A stretch of DNA of 64,000 nt from Streptomyces tardus (GTDB taxonomy: Bacteria > Actinomycetota > Actinomycetes > Streptomycetales > Streptomycetaceae): contig NZ_JAELVF020000001.1 of the NCBI RefSeq assembly GCF_018101125.2, positions 665,189-729,188 of the forward strand, in the 5' to 3' direction. The position numbers were made by a program, and so were the translations under genes. The notes under the pieces were generated by a model. It searched no databases, was not told where the DNA came from, and saw only the letters and a program-made list of their open reading frames with translations. Shown here in pieces: positions 7,157-16,695 of the stretch (within the stretch, counting starts at the first letter, position 1; each line of letters opens with the position of its first letter).

Positions 7157-7747
7157 TCAGTTGGTGAGCCGCACAGTGAAGAGATCGCCCAGTCGCGGCA
7201 AGGGATCGTCCTCCTCTGGATCGATCACCAAGTCTTCCCCGTCACAAGTCAACTCGATGGGGTCGCTGGCGTCGGCAGGCTCCGTTTTCAGCGTGCACTT
7301 GGGCTCAATGACGGCTTCTGCGGAGGCGCTGGATCGCTTTCCCTCAGTCCCAGGAATGATCGACGATCCGACAGACCTTCGAACTTTTACGTCCACCTCG
7401 AAACCCTGCTGAGGAAGTGCCAGTCGCGTGCAGGACTGGGCGTCTGCCCCGTTCTTGTTCGCGAAGATGTCTGCCTCGGCGCACCCGTCAGCAGTCGGAA
7501 ACAGCTGCCCTTCGATCAGCTCTTCCAGTTCCTCAAGATCCAGGTCGTCGCCCAGCAGCTCGTCTGCGATATGGGAACGTGCGGCGCCAGCTGCGGCAAG
7601 GGCGGCAGCGTCGGCAGCACCTTGCGCATCACTGCGGTTCGCCACGGCCTGGCCGACCGCAAAATATGCGAACGCCAGAAAGAGCAAGCCCCCGACCACC
7701 ACAATGTAGATCGGGAAAGCCTGCCCAGAATCTTCCTGGCGAAGGCG
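7157..7747 (-). CDS. TadG/TadE-like pilus protein (start codon unclear)
   Basis: The product begins DSGQAFPIYIVVVGGLLFLAF, a single N-terminal membrane segment of TadE/G type. It continues QAVANRSDAQGAADAAALAA, the hallmark small-residue helix, then an acidic domain with Cys residues. No ATG, GTG or TTG lies in frame between the membrane segment and 7930. The nearest codons upstream of the motif are CTA and GTA (7747 region). The frame is open without a stop back to ATG 8113, which has a good ribosome-binding site. The protein either starts at a rare codon, coupled to the stop of flp at 7750, or is a 318-residue form with a long disordered N-terminus. Confidence 0.65.
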   Translation of the reverse strand, partial: RLRQEDSGQAFPIYIVVVGGLLFLAFAYFAVGQAVANRSDAQGAADAAALAAAGAARSHIADELLGDDLDLEELEELIEGQLFPTADGCAEADIFANKNGADAQSCTRLALPQQGFEVDVKVRRSVGSSIIPGTEGKRSSASAEAVIEPKCTLKTEPADASDPIELTCDGEDLVIDPEEDDPLPRLGDLFTVRLTN

Positions 7748-7749
7748 TA

Positions 7750-7929
7750 CTAGTCGGCTGCGCCGGTCACCTTTGAGATCTGCTCGTTGATCGCTTCGAC
7801 GATCGTGGCACCGAAGTTCGTGGCCAGCAGGACGACGATGATCGCGGCGACTACGGCGAGGATGCCTAGGTATTCGATGGCCGTCTGGCCTCGGTCCTTT
7901 AGCTCGTATCGCTGCCGAAGGTCTCGCAT
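7750..7929 (-). CDS. flp: Flp-type pilin, 59 aa
   Basis: ATG 7929 sits nine bases after ggagagg. The product is a short basic leader (MRDLRQRYELKDRG) followed by QTAIEYLGILAVVAAIIVVL, the class III (type IVb) pilin pattern with the conserved Glu five residues into the hydrophobic helix, then a short tail. The length (59 residues) fits Flp pilins. Cleavage should occur after the Gly before QTAIEY, by a prepilin peptidase that is not encoded in this window. It is the likely structural subunit of the Tad machine, and lies wholly within the open frame of the TadG-like gene. Confidence 0.8.
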   Translation of the reverse strand: MRDLRQRYELKDRGQTAIEYLGILAVVAAIIVVLLATNFGATIVEAINEQISKVTGAAD

Positions 7930-8105
7930 GCTGGTCTACCTCTCCGGGCTGAGCGGATGGCGATGCCTGAGCCGCCGAAGTGCTGTCGTGATCGGACGCC
8001 CGTCGACCGATCACGTTGCCGACACGAGGAATATACGCCTCGTCGCCTTCGCCCGGGTTGCGGCCCGGTTGCCAGTTACCGTGCGTACGGGGCGAGTTGC
8101 CGGGT

Positions 8106-8237
8106 TCAGCCATATGTGACCGTCCCCTTCGGCGACTCCTCGTTCTTCCAGCTGTAGTGGTTCTGCACGGTCGGGCGCGCATTGAAACCGGTGGAGTGGA
8201 GGGAACTGAAGGGTACGACGTGGTCGTGGAGCGCCAT
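8106..8237 (-). CDS. Small ORF, 43 aa, strong ribosome-binding site
   Basis: ATG 8237 follows gaggaggaacggtg, an excellent Shine-Dalgarno site. The peptide is MALHDHVVPFSSLHSTGFNA, then a polar tail with HYSWKNEESPKG. It has no signal peptide or membrane segment and the family is not recognised. Its TGA overlaps the ATG at 8113, whose frame runs on into the TadG-like gene. It could be a small component, a regulator or a leader that couples translation of the pilin genes. Confidence 0.5.
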   Translation of the reverse strand: MALHDHVVPFSSLHSTGFNARPTVQNHYSWKNEESPKGTVTYG

Positions 8238-8478
8238 CACCGTTCCTCCTCGCTGGTCGGTCCCGCCGGCCGAGGTGCCGCCCTTCCGGGGTGTCTGCCG
8301 CCCGTATCCGCAGGTGCGGACGGTGTCTCGGGCGGTGAGTCGGAAGGTTGTCGGGCTTCGGTGCGGCCCGGCAGCGGATGCGCCTCAGCTCTCCAGAGAG
8401 TGACTGTGCCACAACGGCTTGCGCATACGAAACGTCCTCAGGGCTACGTTCTGGACACGAGTGCGGGTGCCGACGGGT

Positions 8479-9234
8479 TCAGGACTCCAGGCTGTGCGCG
8501 GGGAGGCCAACGCGCGTGGCGGTTGCGACGGTTGAGGCGCCGGATGCTTCGGCGGTGGCGCCCCTGGTGTCGCGCACGGCTCGTACGGCGGCGACGAGTT
8601 CCTCGTCGGTGAAGCAGCCGTGGACCAGGTAGCCGAGTGCGCCGAGGCAGAGCGCCTGACGGGTGATCTCGCTGTCCCGGTCGTAGGTGAGCAGCAGCAC
8701 GGGGGCGAGCGAGACCAGGCGTCGCAGCGCGGCGACGCCGTCGCCGCTGGGGGTGTGCACGTCCAGGAGTACGACGTCGGGGGCGTACAACTGCGCTGCG
8801 TCGCAAGCCTGTTCGGCGTCCACGGTCTCCGCGACGACGGTGACGTCCGGCGGCACGTGGAGGGCGGCGACGATACCGGCGCGCTCGGCCGGGTTCTCGT
8901 CGGCGAGTACGACCCGGCACTGCGGACGCGGTGTCGAGGTCTCCTCGGCCACCGGCGGGTGCGGCGACGACGCGGCGGGGGCGCGGTCGGCAGGCCGGTC
9001 GGCGCGGGCAGAGCGGTCGGCGACGGAACGGCCGGAACCGCTCGCTCCCGCCGACGGACGCGCCGGGGCCGGGCTGGAGCTCTGCTCCGCGCTGCACGTC
9101 TCGGAGGCGTGCGAGGAGCTGTGCTGGGAGTGGTGGTCCACGCGGCCGGACGCCGAGTGCGGCCAGAGTGAGGGGCCGGCGGCGGACGACTCCGCGCGCT
9201 CGGGCCATGAGCCCTGTGACCTGTGGTCGGACAT
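8479..9234 (-). CDS. Atypical receiver-domain protein with disordered N-terminus
   Basis: 251 residues starting at ATG 9234. Residues 1-105 are Ser/Ala/Pro/His-rich and probably disordered. From 106 there is a receiver fold: acidic pair D112/E113, phosphorylatable D158 (VVLLDVHTPSGDG), Thr in VLLLTYD, and GALGYLVHG. The conserved Lys of the last motif is His205. No helix-turn-helix or output domain follows; the protein ends SLES 40 residues later. Relatives in Tad clusters often carry such receivers, but the missing Lys and output domain make a non-phosphorylated interaction module plausible. It lies upstream of the small ORF and Flp genes on the same strand. Confidence 0.7.
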   Translation of the reverse strand: MSDHRSQGSWPERAESSAAGPSLWPHSASGRVDHHSQHSSSHASETCSAEQSSSPAPARPSAGASGSGRSVADRSARADRPADRAPAASSPHPPVAEETSTPRPQCRVVLADENPAERAGIVAALHVPPDVTVVAETVDAEQACDAAQLYAPDVVLLDVHTPSGDGVAALRRLVSLAPVLLLTYDRDSEITRQALCLGALGYLVHGCFTDEELVAAVRAVRDTRGATAEASGASTVATATRVGLPAHSLES

Positions 9235-10302
9235 CGCGCGTATCCCTTCGGCGGTGGCGTGCCCCGGACGCGTACTACCCGACGGTACCTGCCGGTGCGG
9301 GCGGTGACGCGGCCCGTCCACCGCCCAAGTGCGCGGCGAACGACGCTCGTTGGCTGGGTGGGTACCCGGTTCGGGCGGTGCCTACGCGCCCCTTTCGCGC
9401 CCCGGGGCGCGGAGGTGTGCAGGTCGCGGCGCCCGCGACGGTGCCGCGCGCCGGTTGCGGCACGGGTACGGGCCGGTGCGAGGGAGACGCGACACGCGCG
9501 GGAACGAGTCGCGCACGCCACAAGTCGCGTACGCCACACGGCAGTTGGGGGACGGCCTGAGGGCCGAGGGCGGTGGGGAGCGGGGCGGCAAGGGCGGAGG
9601 TGTTCTGCACAGCCGGGTCGGGCCAGGTGCGCGCGCACGGCGTGGCGGGAGCCGCTCGCGCCGGTGGTGCCTCGGAGTCGGTGCGGCGCTGGGTGTCCGG
9701 GCGGTGGGCGGGAGGGCACGGCGCTCTGTCCAACCGCCGCGGCCTGCGGGCAGGTACGGCCCCAGGGGGCGTGGGCAGGGGAGGCAGCGCGAACGGTCGG
9801 GAGGCAGCGCGTATCGCAGGACGCAGCCCGCGTACGGGCAGGAGGCACCGTCTGCCGGCGGTACACAGCCCGTGTATCGCCGGACAGAGCACGTACGGGC
9901 GGGACGGCACCGTCTGTTGAGGGACGCAGCTCGCGTACGGGGGGGGGGAGGATCGCGTACCAGCGGGACGCGCCGCGTACCGGCAGCACACGGCGTACGG
10001 CCGGACGCGCCGCGTACCGGCGGGACGCAGCTCGGGCGGCTCGAACGCGCCTTGTGCGGCCGGGAGTTGGCCGCGTACGGCTGGGGCGCCGGGTTGTCCG
10101 TACGGCTGCTGGCTGCCGGCTTGCCGGGTTGCCGGGTTGCCGGCTTGCAGGGGCGCCCGTACCCGTAGGTCTGCGCCCAGGTGCGGGACTCAGTGGCGGG
10201 CGCGGTGTCCGGTGCAGTGGCGTCGGAGGCGGGGGCGTCCGGTGCAGTGTTGCGGGGCGGTAGCGGGAGGCGGTGGCGTCTGTGGCCGGGTGGGGTGGTG
10301 GG
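9235..10302. other. Very GC-rich low-complexity gap of 1.07 kb
   Basis: The stretch between the receiver gene and tadC is dominated by degenerate repeats built on gcgtac and cgtaccgg, with a run of ten G at 9939-9948. All frames give Arg/Pro/Ala-rich translations without domains, although several are open. I see no convincing gene. It may be the remains of a repetitive Pro/Tyr/Gln-rich coding region disturbed by sequence errors, or a non-coding spacer. Confidence 0.5.
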
Positions 10303-11190
10303 TCAGTCGCCGGTGATGCGGTTGAAGTCGGTGTCGGTGCCGAGGAAGAGGCCCGCGACGAGGAGGATCAGCGTCGCCGGCACCATGACCGTGGTGATGA
10401 CCAGGGTCGCCTTGGGGACGGTTTTGGCGGCGCGTCTGCGGGCGTTCTGGGCATCGGTGCGGCGCATGTCGGTGGCGAGGGCTATCAGGGTGTCGACGAT
10501 CGGGGCGCCGAGGTCCTCGCCCTGTTGGAGGGCGGTGACGAACATCGCGACCTGCTCGGAGTCGTTGCGGCGGCGCAGGTCCTCGAACGCCTGGCGCCGG
10601 CTCACTCCCATGTCCATCTGCCGCAGGGTGATGCGGAGTTCGTCGGCCCACGGGCCCTCGTAGCGGGCGGAGACGCGGTCCAGCGCCTGGCGGAAGCCGA
10701 GGCCCGCGGAGACGACGACGGCGAGGACGTCGAGGAAGTCCGGGAGGGTGCGTTCGATCTCGTCCTTGCGGATTCGGATGGAGGCGGCGATGCCGACCTC
10801 GACCCAGAAGAGCCCGAAGGCGACCATGAGGACGGCGAAGAGGTAGTTGCCCGCGCTCAGCATGACGAGGGCGCCGAAGAGGCCCAGCCCGCCGTAGACG
10901 GCACGACGGGCGGCGTAGCGGTCGACGGTGAGGCCGCCGGGGTTGCCGGCGAAGTCGATACGGCGGCGCACTCTGTCGACGCGCTTCTCCCCCATCAGAC
11001 GCAGCACCAGCGGCGCCCAGCGCATTCCCAGGCGGTCGACGGCGGAACCGACCGGGGTCGTACGGGTGGCGCCCACCTCCAGGGCGATCTGGAGGTCGGC
11101 GGGCAGCTTGGTCTGGGAACGGTAGAGCCGGTAGCCGAACACGAGTCCGGCGGCGCACAGGGTGGCGGTGAGGGCGAGCAGCAGCGCCAT
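10303..11190 (-). CDS. tadC: TadC-like inner-membrane platform protein
   Basis: 295 residues of the type II secretion F (T2SSF) family. An N-terminal membrane helix (ALLLALTATLCAAGLVFG) and paired central helices precede the cytoplasmic domain with ERTLPDFLDVLAVVVSAGLG, QALDRVSARYEGPWADEL and QQGEDLGAPIVDTL. The C-terminal helix is LVITTVMVPATLILLVAGLF. These are the conserved TadC/GspF segments. It should form, with TadB, the platform on which the CpaF ATPase acts. It lies 178 bases after tadB, a wider gap than elsewhere in the cluster. Confidence 0.9.
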   Translation of the reverse strand: MALLLALTATLCAAGLVFGYRLYRSQTKLPADLQIALEVGATRTTPVGSAVDRLGMRWAPLVLRLMGEKRVDRVRRRIDFAGNPGGLTVDRYAARRAVYGGLGLFGALVMLSAGNYLFAVLMVAFGLFWVEVGIAASIRIRKDEIERTLPDFLDVLAVVVSAGLGFRQALDRVSARYEGPWADELRITLRQMDMGVSRRQAFEDLRRRNDSEQVAMFVTALQQGEDLGAPIVDTLIALATDMRRTDAQNARRRAAKTVPKATLVITTVMVPATLILLVAGLFLGTDTDFNRITGD

Positions 11191-11289
11191 GGCGGGCGAA
11201 GTCCCTCCCTTCGGGGGCGAGTTGGCCGCCGCGGCTGTTCCGGGCGGGCCTTCTGCGTACGTGAAACTGGGGTGGTGCGTGAGCCGAGG

Positions 11290-11337
11290 TCTTGCGTGGG
11301 TGTGGTCTTGCGTGAGTGTGGTCTTGCGTGAGTGTGG
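11290..11337. repeat. Three tandem 16-base repeats between tadB and tadC
   Basis: The unit tcttgcgtgagtgtgg occurs three times in a row (11290, 11306, 11322), with one base different in the first. A shorter echo follows (cggtgcgtgagccgg). It sits within the 178-base gap between tadB and tadC. A variable-number repeat or a spacer is possible; no promoter is obvious. Confidence 0.8.
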
Positions 11338-11368
11338 CGGTGCGTGAGCCGGGGCCGGGCGGGGCGGG

Positions 11369-12457
11369 TCAGACGTCGATTCTGGACATGCGGCGGATGA
11401 CGAAGAAGCCGAGCGCGTAGAGCGCGAAGGCGGTGACGACGGCGGCCTGCCCGAGGAACGTTCCGGTGAGCCGGTCCAGTGTGCCGGGGCCGGTGCGGTC
11501 CATCATCAGCAGGACGCCGAAGCCGATGAGCGGTACGGAGTAGGCGGTCATGTTGACCTGGGAGAGCTGGGTGCGGACTTCGCGGCGGGTTTCCTTGCGC
11601 TGCTCCAGGGTGGTGGTGAGGTTGCGCAGCGAGTCGACGACCTGGCCGCCGGCGCGACTGGAGAGCACCAACGTGGTGACGAGGACGACGAGTTCGCGCG
11701 AGGGCAGGCGTTCGGCAAGCTCGCCGAGGGCGTCGTCGACGGAGTGGCCGAGGGCCAGCTTGTCGGCGACCTTGGCCAGTTCCTCGCCCGCGGGGGCGTC
11801 CATCTCCTCTGCCGCCATGGTGATGGCGGTGCGCAGCGCCAGCCCCGCCTGGGTGCCGTTGGCCAACAGACGTGCAAGCTCCGGGAGTTGGTTGATGAAG
11901 CGGTCGATGCGCTTCTGCCGCTGCCAGTTGAGGAAGGCGAACGCGGCCCAGATGCCGAGGAGTCCGGCTATCGGGCCGAAGAAGGCGGCCAGCACCGATC
12001 CGGCGATCAGCCACAACCCGACGACCGCGGTCGCGACGTAGACGGTGAACTCGCCGACAGTGAGGTCGAGTCCGGTGGCGGCGAGTCGCAGGTCGAGCTT
12101 GCGCCCGTAGCCGGAGGAGCGCAGCCGTCGGTCGAGTGCGGCGAAGCGTCGGCCCTCGGCGGCTGCCGGCGAACCCGGCCTGCGGTCGTCGAACCGCGCG
12201 ATGAGGTCCCGCTGTTGGGCTCGGCCGGAGAGGTAGAGCCGGCCGCCGATGAGCGCCAGCGCCAGGGTGAGCAGGGCCGCGCCCAGTACCAGCGTGGTGA
12301 GGTTGTCGCGGACCGCCCCGGCGGCGTACGGGAGCACAGCCGTGGTCACGGTGTCCGCGGCGGATGCGGCGTACGGGAGCACGGCGTCCGCACTGGCGGT
12401 GGCACCGGCGGGGGCGCCGGTGGTGGGGCCGGCGGCGGTGAGGAGTGCGGTGGTCAC
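11369..12457 (-). CDS. tadB: TadB-like inner-membrane platform protein
   Basis: 362 residues. An Ala/Thr-rich N-terminus of about 50 residues is followed by membrane helices (LVLGAALLTLALALIGG; VYVATAVVGLWLIAGSVLAA), then the T2SSF cytoplasmic domain: INQLPELARLLANGTQAGLA, TAITMAAEEMDAPAGEELAK, ALGELAERLPSRELVVLVTT and LSSRAGGQVVDSLRNL. Two C-terminal helices close it. Compared with TadC it has the longer N-terminal part typical of TadB. It follows cpaF by 15 bases and should be co-transcribed. Confidence 0.9.
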   Translation of the reverse strand: MTTALLTAAGPTTGAPAGATASADAVLPYAASAADTVTTAVLPYAAGAVRDNLTTLVLGAALLTLALALIGGRLYLSGRAQQRDLIARFDDRRPGSPAAAEGRRFAALDRRLRSSGYGRKLDLRLAATGLDLTVGEFTVYVATAVVGLWLIAGSVLAAFFGPIAGLLGIWAAFAFLNWQRQKRIDRFINQLPELARLLANGTQAGLALRTAITMAAEEMDAPAGEELAKVADKLALGHSVDDALGELAERLPSRELVVLVTTLVLSSRAGGQVVDSLRNLTTTLEQRKETRREVRTQLSQVNMTAYSVPLIGFGVLLMMDRTGPGTLDRLTGTFLGQAAVVTAFALYALGFFVIRRMSRIDV

Positions 12458-12472
12458 GGTGTCGGTCGGCTC

Positions 12473-13810
<1,338 letters not shown>

Positions 13811-13907
13811 GGTCTCTCCCGGTGGGCGGCTGGACGGCGGACTGGTCGGCGTTGCTGGTGGTCGGCTGTGTTCGAGGGGCCTGGTCGGGTCGGGGTTCGG
13901 AGGCGGG

Positions 13908-14303
13908 TCAGTCGTCGGCTCTGGGCATGGTCGAGGAACGTTGTACGGAGCCGAGGTCGACCCCCGGGATGACGGACGGGATCCGCAGCGTGGCGGTGAC
14001 GGTGACCTCTCCGTCGGGAGTGTCCTGGGCGAAGGCGGCACCGTCGGCGAGCCAGCTGCTGATCGCCTCGCGCCCGGCCGCCGCCGGGCTCTCGCCGGCG
14101 TCCTGGGAGGCCGTACGGGCGGCGGCGCGCGCTGCAGTGCCGGACTGGACCGCGGTGTAGGCGACCAGGCCGAGTTGGACCCCGGCGAGGGCGATGAGCA
14201 GCAGCAGCGGCAGGAAGCCGATGAACTCGATGGCCGCCTGCCCCCGGTCGCCGCCCCGACGACGCGTACGGGCCGAGGGGCGGGTACGGGCCGCCGGGCG
14301 CGT
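13908..14303 (-). pseudogene. TadE-like pseudopilin 1 (5' end lost in palindrome)
   Basis: The frame reads GDRGQAAIEFIGFLPLLLLI, ALAGVQLGLVAYTAVQSGTA, ARAAARTASQ, then a beta-rich domain (GEVTVTATLRIPSVIPG) ending STMPRADD. This is a TadE pseudopilin: a short leader, the RGQAAIEF motif and one membrane helix. Upstream of the motif the sequence is RTRPSARTRRR and then enters the exact centre of a palindrome at 14303/14304 with no start codon. The gene is therefore either truncated or misassembled. It lies 97 bases before cpaF in the cluster order. Confidence 0.75.
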
Positions 14304-14489
14304 ACGCGCCCGGCGGCCCGTACCCGCCCCTCGGCCCGTACGCGTCGTCGGGGCGGCGACCGGGGGCAGGCGGCCATCGAGTTCATCGGCTTCCTGCCGC
14401 TGCTGCTGCTCATCGCCCTCGCCGGGGTCCAACTCGGCCTGGTCGCCTACACCGCGGTCCAGTCCGGCACTGCAGCGCGCGCCGCCGCC
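14118..14489. repeat. Perfect palindrome with 186-base arms and no spacer
   Basis: Bases 14118-14303 and 14304-14489 are exact reverse complements, centred on the self-complementary gcgtacgc. The right arm duplicates, inverted, the membrane-helix part of the TadE gene. Such a zero-spacer palindrome would be highly unstable in vivo and is typical of foldback replication of a single strand in vitro. Confidence 0.92.
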
Positions 14490-15252
14490 GGGGAGCCCGA
14501 CCGGGGCCAGGCCACGGTCGAGTTCCTCGGCATGCTGCCGCTGATCCTGCTCGTGCTGGTGCTGTGCTGGCAGTTCGTCCTCGTCGGCTACACCTTCGTA
14601 CTGGCCGGAAACGCCGCCGACAAGGGCGCCCGCGCGGCGGGCGGCGGGCCGGCGCGCGGTTCGACGCAGGGCGTACGCAGGGTGTACGCCGGGGTGCGGG
14701 GCTCGGGGGAGGAGCACGGCCCCAGGGCCGCCGGCGCACGGAGGCGGGGCCAACTCCCGGCCCGCCGCCCGCCGCGCGGTGCTGATGTTTTCGCCCGTCG
14801 CGCCGCCTTCGGCTTCCGCTCTCACCGGGTCGAGACCGCGAGGCCGCGAGCCGTATCCAACTTTCGCGCGCGGGCCGGGCGGCTCATTCCTCGGCCTCCG
14901 AGGGGGCGCCGCCGGTGCCGGTGACCGTCATCGGGAAGCTGACCGTGCCGGGGAAGAGCACCGGCACCTTCAGCCCCACGGTCGCCTTGGCCAGCTGTCC
15001 GAACTCCGCTTCCTGGCAGGAGACTTCGGCGCCGGAGGCCCACGCCTGGGGCAGGTCCTCGGTCGCGGCGCCCTGGCAGTCGCCACCGACCGCCGCCGCG
15101 CGGGCGCCCTTGTCGGCGGCGTTTCCGGCCAGTACGAAGGTGTAGCCGACGAGGACGAACTGCCAGCACAGCACCAGCACGAGCAGGATCAGCGGCAGCA
15201 TGCCGAGGAACTCGACCGTGGCCTGGCCCCGGTCGGGCTCCCCGGCGGCGGC
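14481..15252. repeat. Inverted repeat, 164-base arms, of TadE gene 2
   Basis: Arms 14481-14644 and 15089-15252 are exact reverse complements. The left arm carries, inverted, codons for EPDRGQATVEFLGMLPLILL of the second TadE protein. It overlaps the right arm of the neighbouring palindrome by nine bases of shared sequence (gccgccgcc), so the two rearranged pieces meet at a microhomology. Confidence 0.9.
14645..14883. other. Unassigned 239 bases between inverted fragment and TadE gene 2
   Basis: No frame shows a pseudopilin motif or other domain. The plus strand gives RRAAFGFRSHRVETARPRAV, which does not resemble anything I recognise. It may be spacer sequence or another displaced fragment. 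Confidence 0.4.
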
Positions 15253-15297
15253 CCGCCCCCGATCCCGTATCCGCTCCCGTACGCGTCGGCTGCGCAT
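14884..15297 (-). CDS. TadE-like pseudopilin 2
   Basis: 137 residues from ATG 15297. A basic leader (MRSRRVRERIRDRGRAAAGE) precedes PDRGQATVEFLGMLPLILLV, the TadE motif with the conserved Glu, and the helix LVLCWQFVLVGYTFVLAGNA. The C-terminal domain contains two Cys (GGDCQGA and VSCQEAE) that could form a disulfide outside the membrane. It starts four bases after the stop of the TadZ gene, so the two are tightly coupled. Its 5' half is repeated in inverted form at 14481-14644, but this copy appears intact. Confidence 0.85.
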   Translation of the reverse strand: MRSRRVRERIRDRGRAAAGEPDRGQATVEFLGMLPLILLVLVLCWQFVLVGYTFVLAGNAADKGARAAAVGGDCQGAATEDLPQAWASGAEVSCQEAEFGQLAKATVGLKVPVLFPGTVSFPMTVTGTGGAPSEAEE

Positions 15298-15301
15298 GTC
15301 T

Positions 15302-16684
15302 TCAGTACTTCCCCGCAGGGCCCGGCCCATCCTGCGCGCCGGGTCCGGAAGCCGGGCCGGGCCCGGAAGCCGGCCCGGAGCCGCGGGCCGCGCCACGTCC
15401 GCCGCGCCGCGGTGAGAGCGCGCCGCGTTCGCCCCGGCCGCCTGCCCCCCGGTCGCCGCCGTACCGGACCAGACCGCCGCCGGAACCGCGTTCCTTGCCC
15501 GCGGCGTTCGCTGAGCCCGCGACCAGGCCCAGCTCGCCGGCGAGCGCCCACAGTGCCTGCCGAACCGCGCCCCGGCTGTCCAGCTCGTGGACCCGGGCGG
15601 AGTCGACGTATCCCTGCAACTCCTTGTAGTTGGCGGGGACATGGGTGCGGGCGACCCGGGTGCCGGTGAGGCGCTGCACCAGATTCGGCTGGATCTCGCT
15701 TCCCCGGGTGTGCCGGTTGACGACGGTGAGGGTGTCCTCGGCCTTGCGGATCTGGAGGCGCTCCCACAGCCGTACGGCGCGTTTGACGCCGCGTACGGCG
15801 ACCACGTCGGGGGTGGTGACCAGCAGCGCGGTGTCGGCGGTCTCGATCGCGGCGGCACCGGCGCCGGTGAGCTGGGAGCCGCAGTCGATGACGACCGTGC
15901 CGTAGCGGGCGCGGAGCAGCCCGATGATCTGGCGGGCGGCGGCCTCGTTGACCTCCTCCGCGCGCTCCCCCTCGGCGGGGGCGAGCAGCAGGGTGACCCC
16001 GCTGACGTGTGGGAAGACGGCGTCCTGGAGCACCCGCGGCGAGATGTCGCTGATCCCGGCGAGGTCGGCGATGGAACGGCGGAACTGCACGTCCACGAAC
16101 GAGCCGACGTCGCCCGCCTGGAGATCGAGGTCGACCAGCGCGGTCGAGCTGCCGCCGGCCTGCGCGGCGAGCGCGAGCTGCACGGCGGTGAGGGTCGTGC
16201 CGACGCCACCCTTGGCGCCGCTGACCGTGACGACGGTGCCGCCGGGCCCGCTGAGCAGATCCTCGCCGTACCCGAGGTGCCGCCGTACGCCGGCCGCCCA
16301 CTGGGCGACGGATTGGACGCGGTTGGTGAGGTCCTGGTAGCCGAGCGGCTGCGCCAGTACGCCGCGTGCGCCGGCGTCCATCGCGGCGGAGAAGACCGCG
16401 GGGCTGGGGTCGCTGGTGATGAGGACGGTGCCCACCGCCGGGAAGCGCAGGGCGAGTTCGCGGATCAGCTCCAGTGCGGGCAGCGGGCTGATGCTCTCGT
16501 GGACGAGGACGACCTCGGGCAGTTCGGCGACGGACTGCTCGGCGAGGTGGTTGAGCAGATCCAGCAGTGCGGTGGAGTTGCCGGCCGGCTGGGCGGGCTC
16601 TATGCCGGGAAGCTGGCCGAGCATGGAGGCGACAGCGCGCACCGAGTCGGCGTCGCTGGCGGCCGGGATGACGCGGATGACCAT
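15302..16684 (-). CDS. TadZ/CpaE-like ParA-family ATPase
   Basis: 460 residues from ATG 16684; an in-frame start further up (16699) is less likely. Residues 1-140 form a receiver-like domain (VVLVHESISPLPALELIREL, FPAVGTVLITSDPS, GVLAQPLGYQDL). Then comes a MinD/ParA ATPase: deviant Walker A SGAKGGVGTT, STALVDLDLQAGDVGSFVD, VVIDCGSQL, and DTALLVTTPDVVAVRGVKRA. The C-terminus is a Gly/Arg/Pro-rich tail of about 60 residues. TadZ proteins place the Tad machine at a cell site. The gene follows cpaB after 11 bases. Confidence 0.88.
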   Translation of the reverse strand: MVIRVIPAASDADSVRAVASMLGQLPGIEPAQPAGNSTALLDLLNHLAEQSVAELPEVVLVHESISPLPALELIRELALRFPAVGTVLITSDPSPAVFSAAMDAGARGVLAQPLGYQDLTNRVQSVAQWAAGVRRHLGYGEDLLSGPGGTVVTVSGAKGGVGTTLTAVQLALAAQAGGSSTALVDLDLQAGDVGSFVDVQFRRSIADLAGISDISPRVLQDAVFPHVSGVTLLLAPAEGERAEEVNEAAARQIIGLLRARYGTVVIDCGSQLTGAGAAAIETADTALLVTTPDVVAVRGVKRAVRLWERLQIRKAEDTLTVVNRHTRGSEIQPNLVQRLTGTRVARTHVPANYKELQGYVDSARVHELDSRGAVRQALWALAGELGLVAGSANAAGKERGSGGGLVRYGGDRGAGGRGERGALSPRRGGRGAARGSGPASGPGPASGPGAQDGPGPAGKY

Positions 16685-16695
16685 GGCGCCCTTCC

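Noticed and set aside
11290..11337. CRISPR array
   Set aside because: The 16-base repeats are contiguous without spacers and number only three. No cas genes are present.
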